In this document: positions 20,593 through 20,617 of the stretch, piece by piece
Position numbering within the stretch: the first letter of the stretch is position 1
How the letters are laid out: each line of letters starts with the position of its first letter
Source of the DNA: Prevotellaceae bacterium UBA6974
Lineage (GTDB): Bacteria; Bacteroidota; Bacteroidia; Bacteroidales; Bacteroidaceae
Direction: 5' to 3'
Assembly (NCBI GenBank): GCA_002450165.1
Contig: DJYQ01000033.1
Span: forward strand, 64,472-85,088
DNA length: 20,617 nucleotides
The notes under the pieces: model-generated
The model's input: the letters and a program-made list of their open reading frames with translations, nothing else
Databases searched by the model: none
What the model was told of the DNA's origin: nothing
Program-made: the position numbers and the translations under genes

Positions 20593-20617
20593 TTAAAGGC
20601 GACAAGTCGCGTTAAAA

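Noticed and set aside
20593..20617. Terminator after sppA
   Set aside because: The hairpin is only 4-5 bp and no T-run follows before the window ends.

Overview
The window looks like chromosomal DNA of a Bacteroidales bacterium, most likely Prevotellaceae. The evidence is the recurring Bacteroidota promoter core (TAnnTTTG, often about 19-20 bases after a TTTG-like element), the lack of Shine-Dalgarno sites, many Bacteroidota-type secreted proteins, two ECF sigma operons and an extended ribosomal protein S1. No phage, insertion sequence or CRISPR array is visible.

Layout. 1-375: four tRNA genes on the minus strand (Val, Arg, Tyr, Gly order of transcription) behind one strong promoter, with a terminator-like hairpin inside the cluster. 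376-1150: a regulatory-looking intergenic region and a short DUF2807-like secreted protein. 1166-2053: an M48 metallopeptidase lipoprotein. 2232-4421: a tightly overlapping operon of an unrecognised secreted helical-repeat protein, an ECF sigma factor and a one-pass membrane protein that is probably its anti-sigma. 4454-4630: a relic of a umuC-type polymerase gene beside an AT-rich tandem repeat. 4669-6178: a secreted glutathione peroxidase-nitroreductase fusion and a secreted TonB-C-domain protein. 6179-6623: a gene-poor stretch. 6624-8190: a PPOx-family flavoprotein and a cupin, divergent from an HxlR-type regulator, with a 10-bp-arm palindrome between them. 8440-8513: tRNA-Asp. 8610-9185: a cysteine-rich exported Spy-like protein. 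9382-10209: a PlsC/hemolysin-type acyltransferase. 10386-13145: rpsA and rnz. 13207-15053: a small secreted beta-domain protein and a second ECF sigma/anti-sigma/Spy-like operon. 15120-20592: mazG (minus), then valS and sppA.

How the parts fit. Much of the window is about the cell envelope and stress: two sigma/anti-sigma modules each coupled to an exported protein, a periplasmic peroxidase-reductase fusion, an exported Cys-rich protein, an M48 quality-control protease, SppA, and a redox-type HxlR switch. The rest is core translation (tRNAs, S1, RNase Z, ValRS) and nucleotide clean-up (MazG). The best candidates for something under-described are the secreted-protein/ECF/anti-sigma operon at 2232-4421, the peroxidase-nitroreductase fusion, the Cys-rich protein at 8610-9185, and several symmetric regulatory sites. 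All functional names come from reading the sequence by eye, without database searches.
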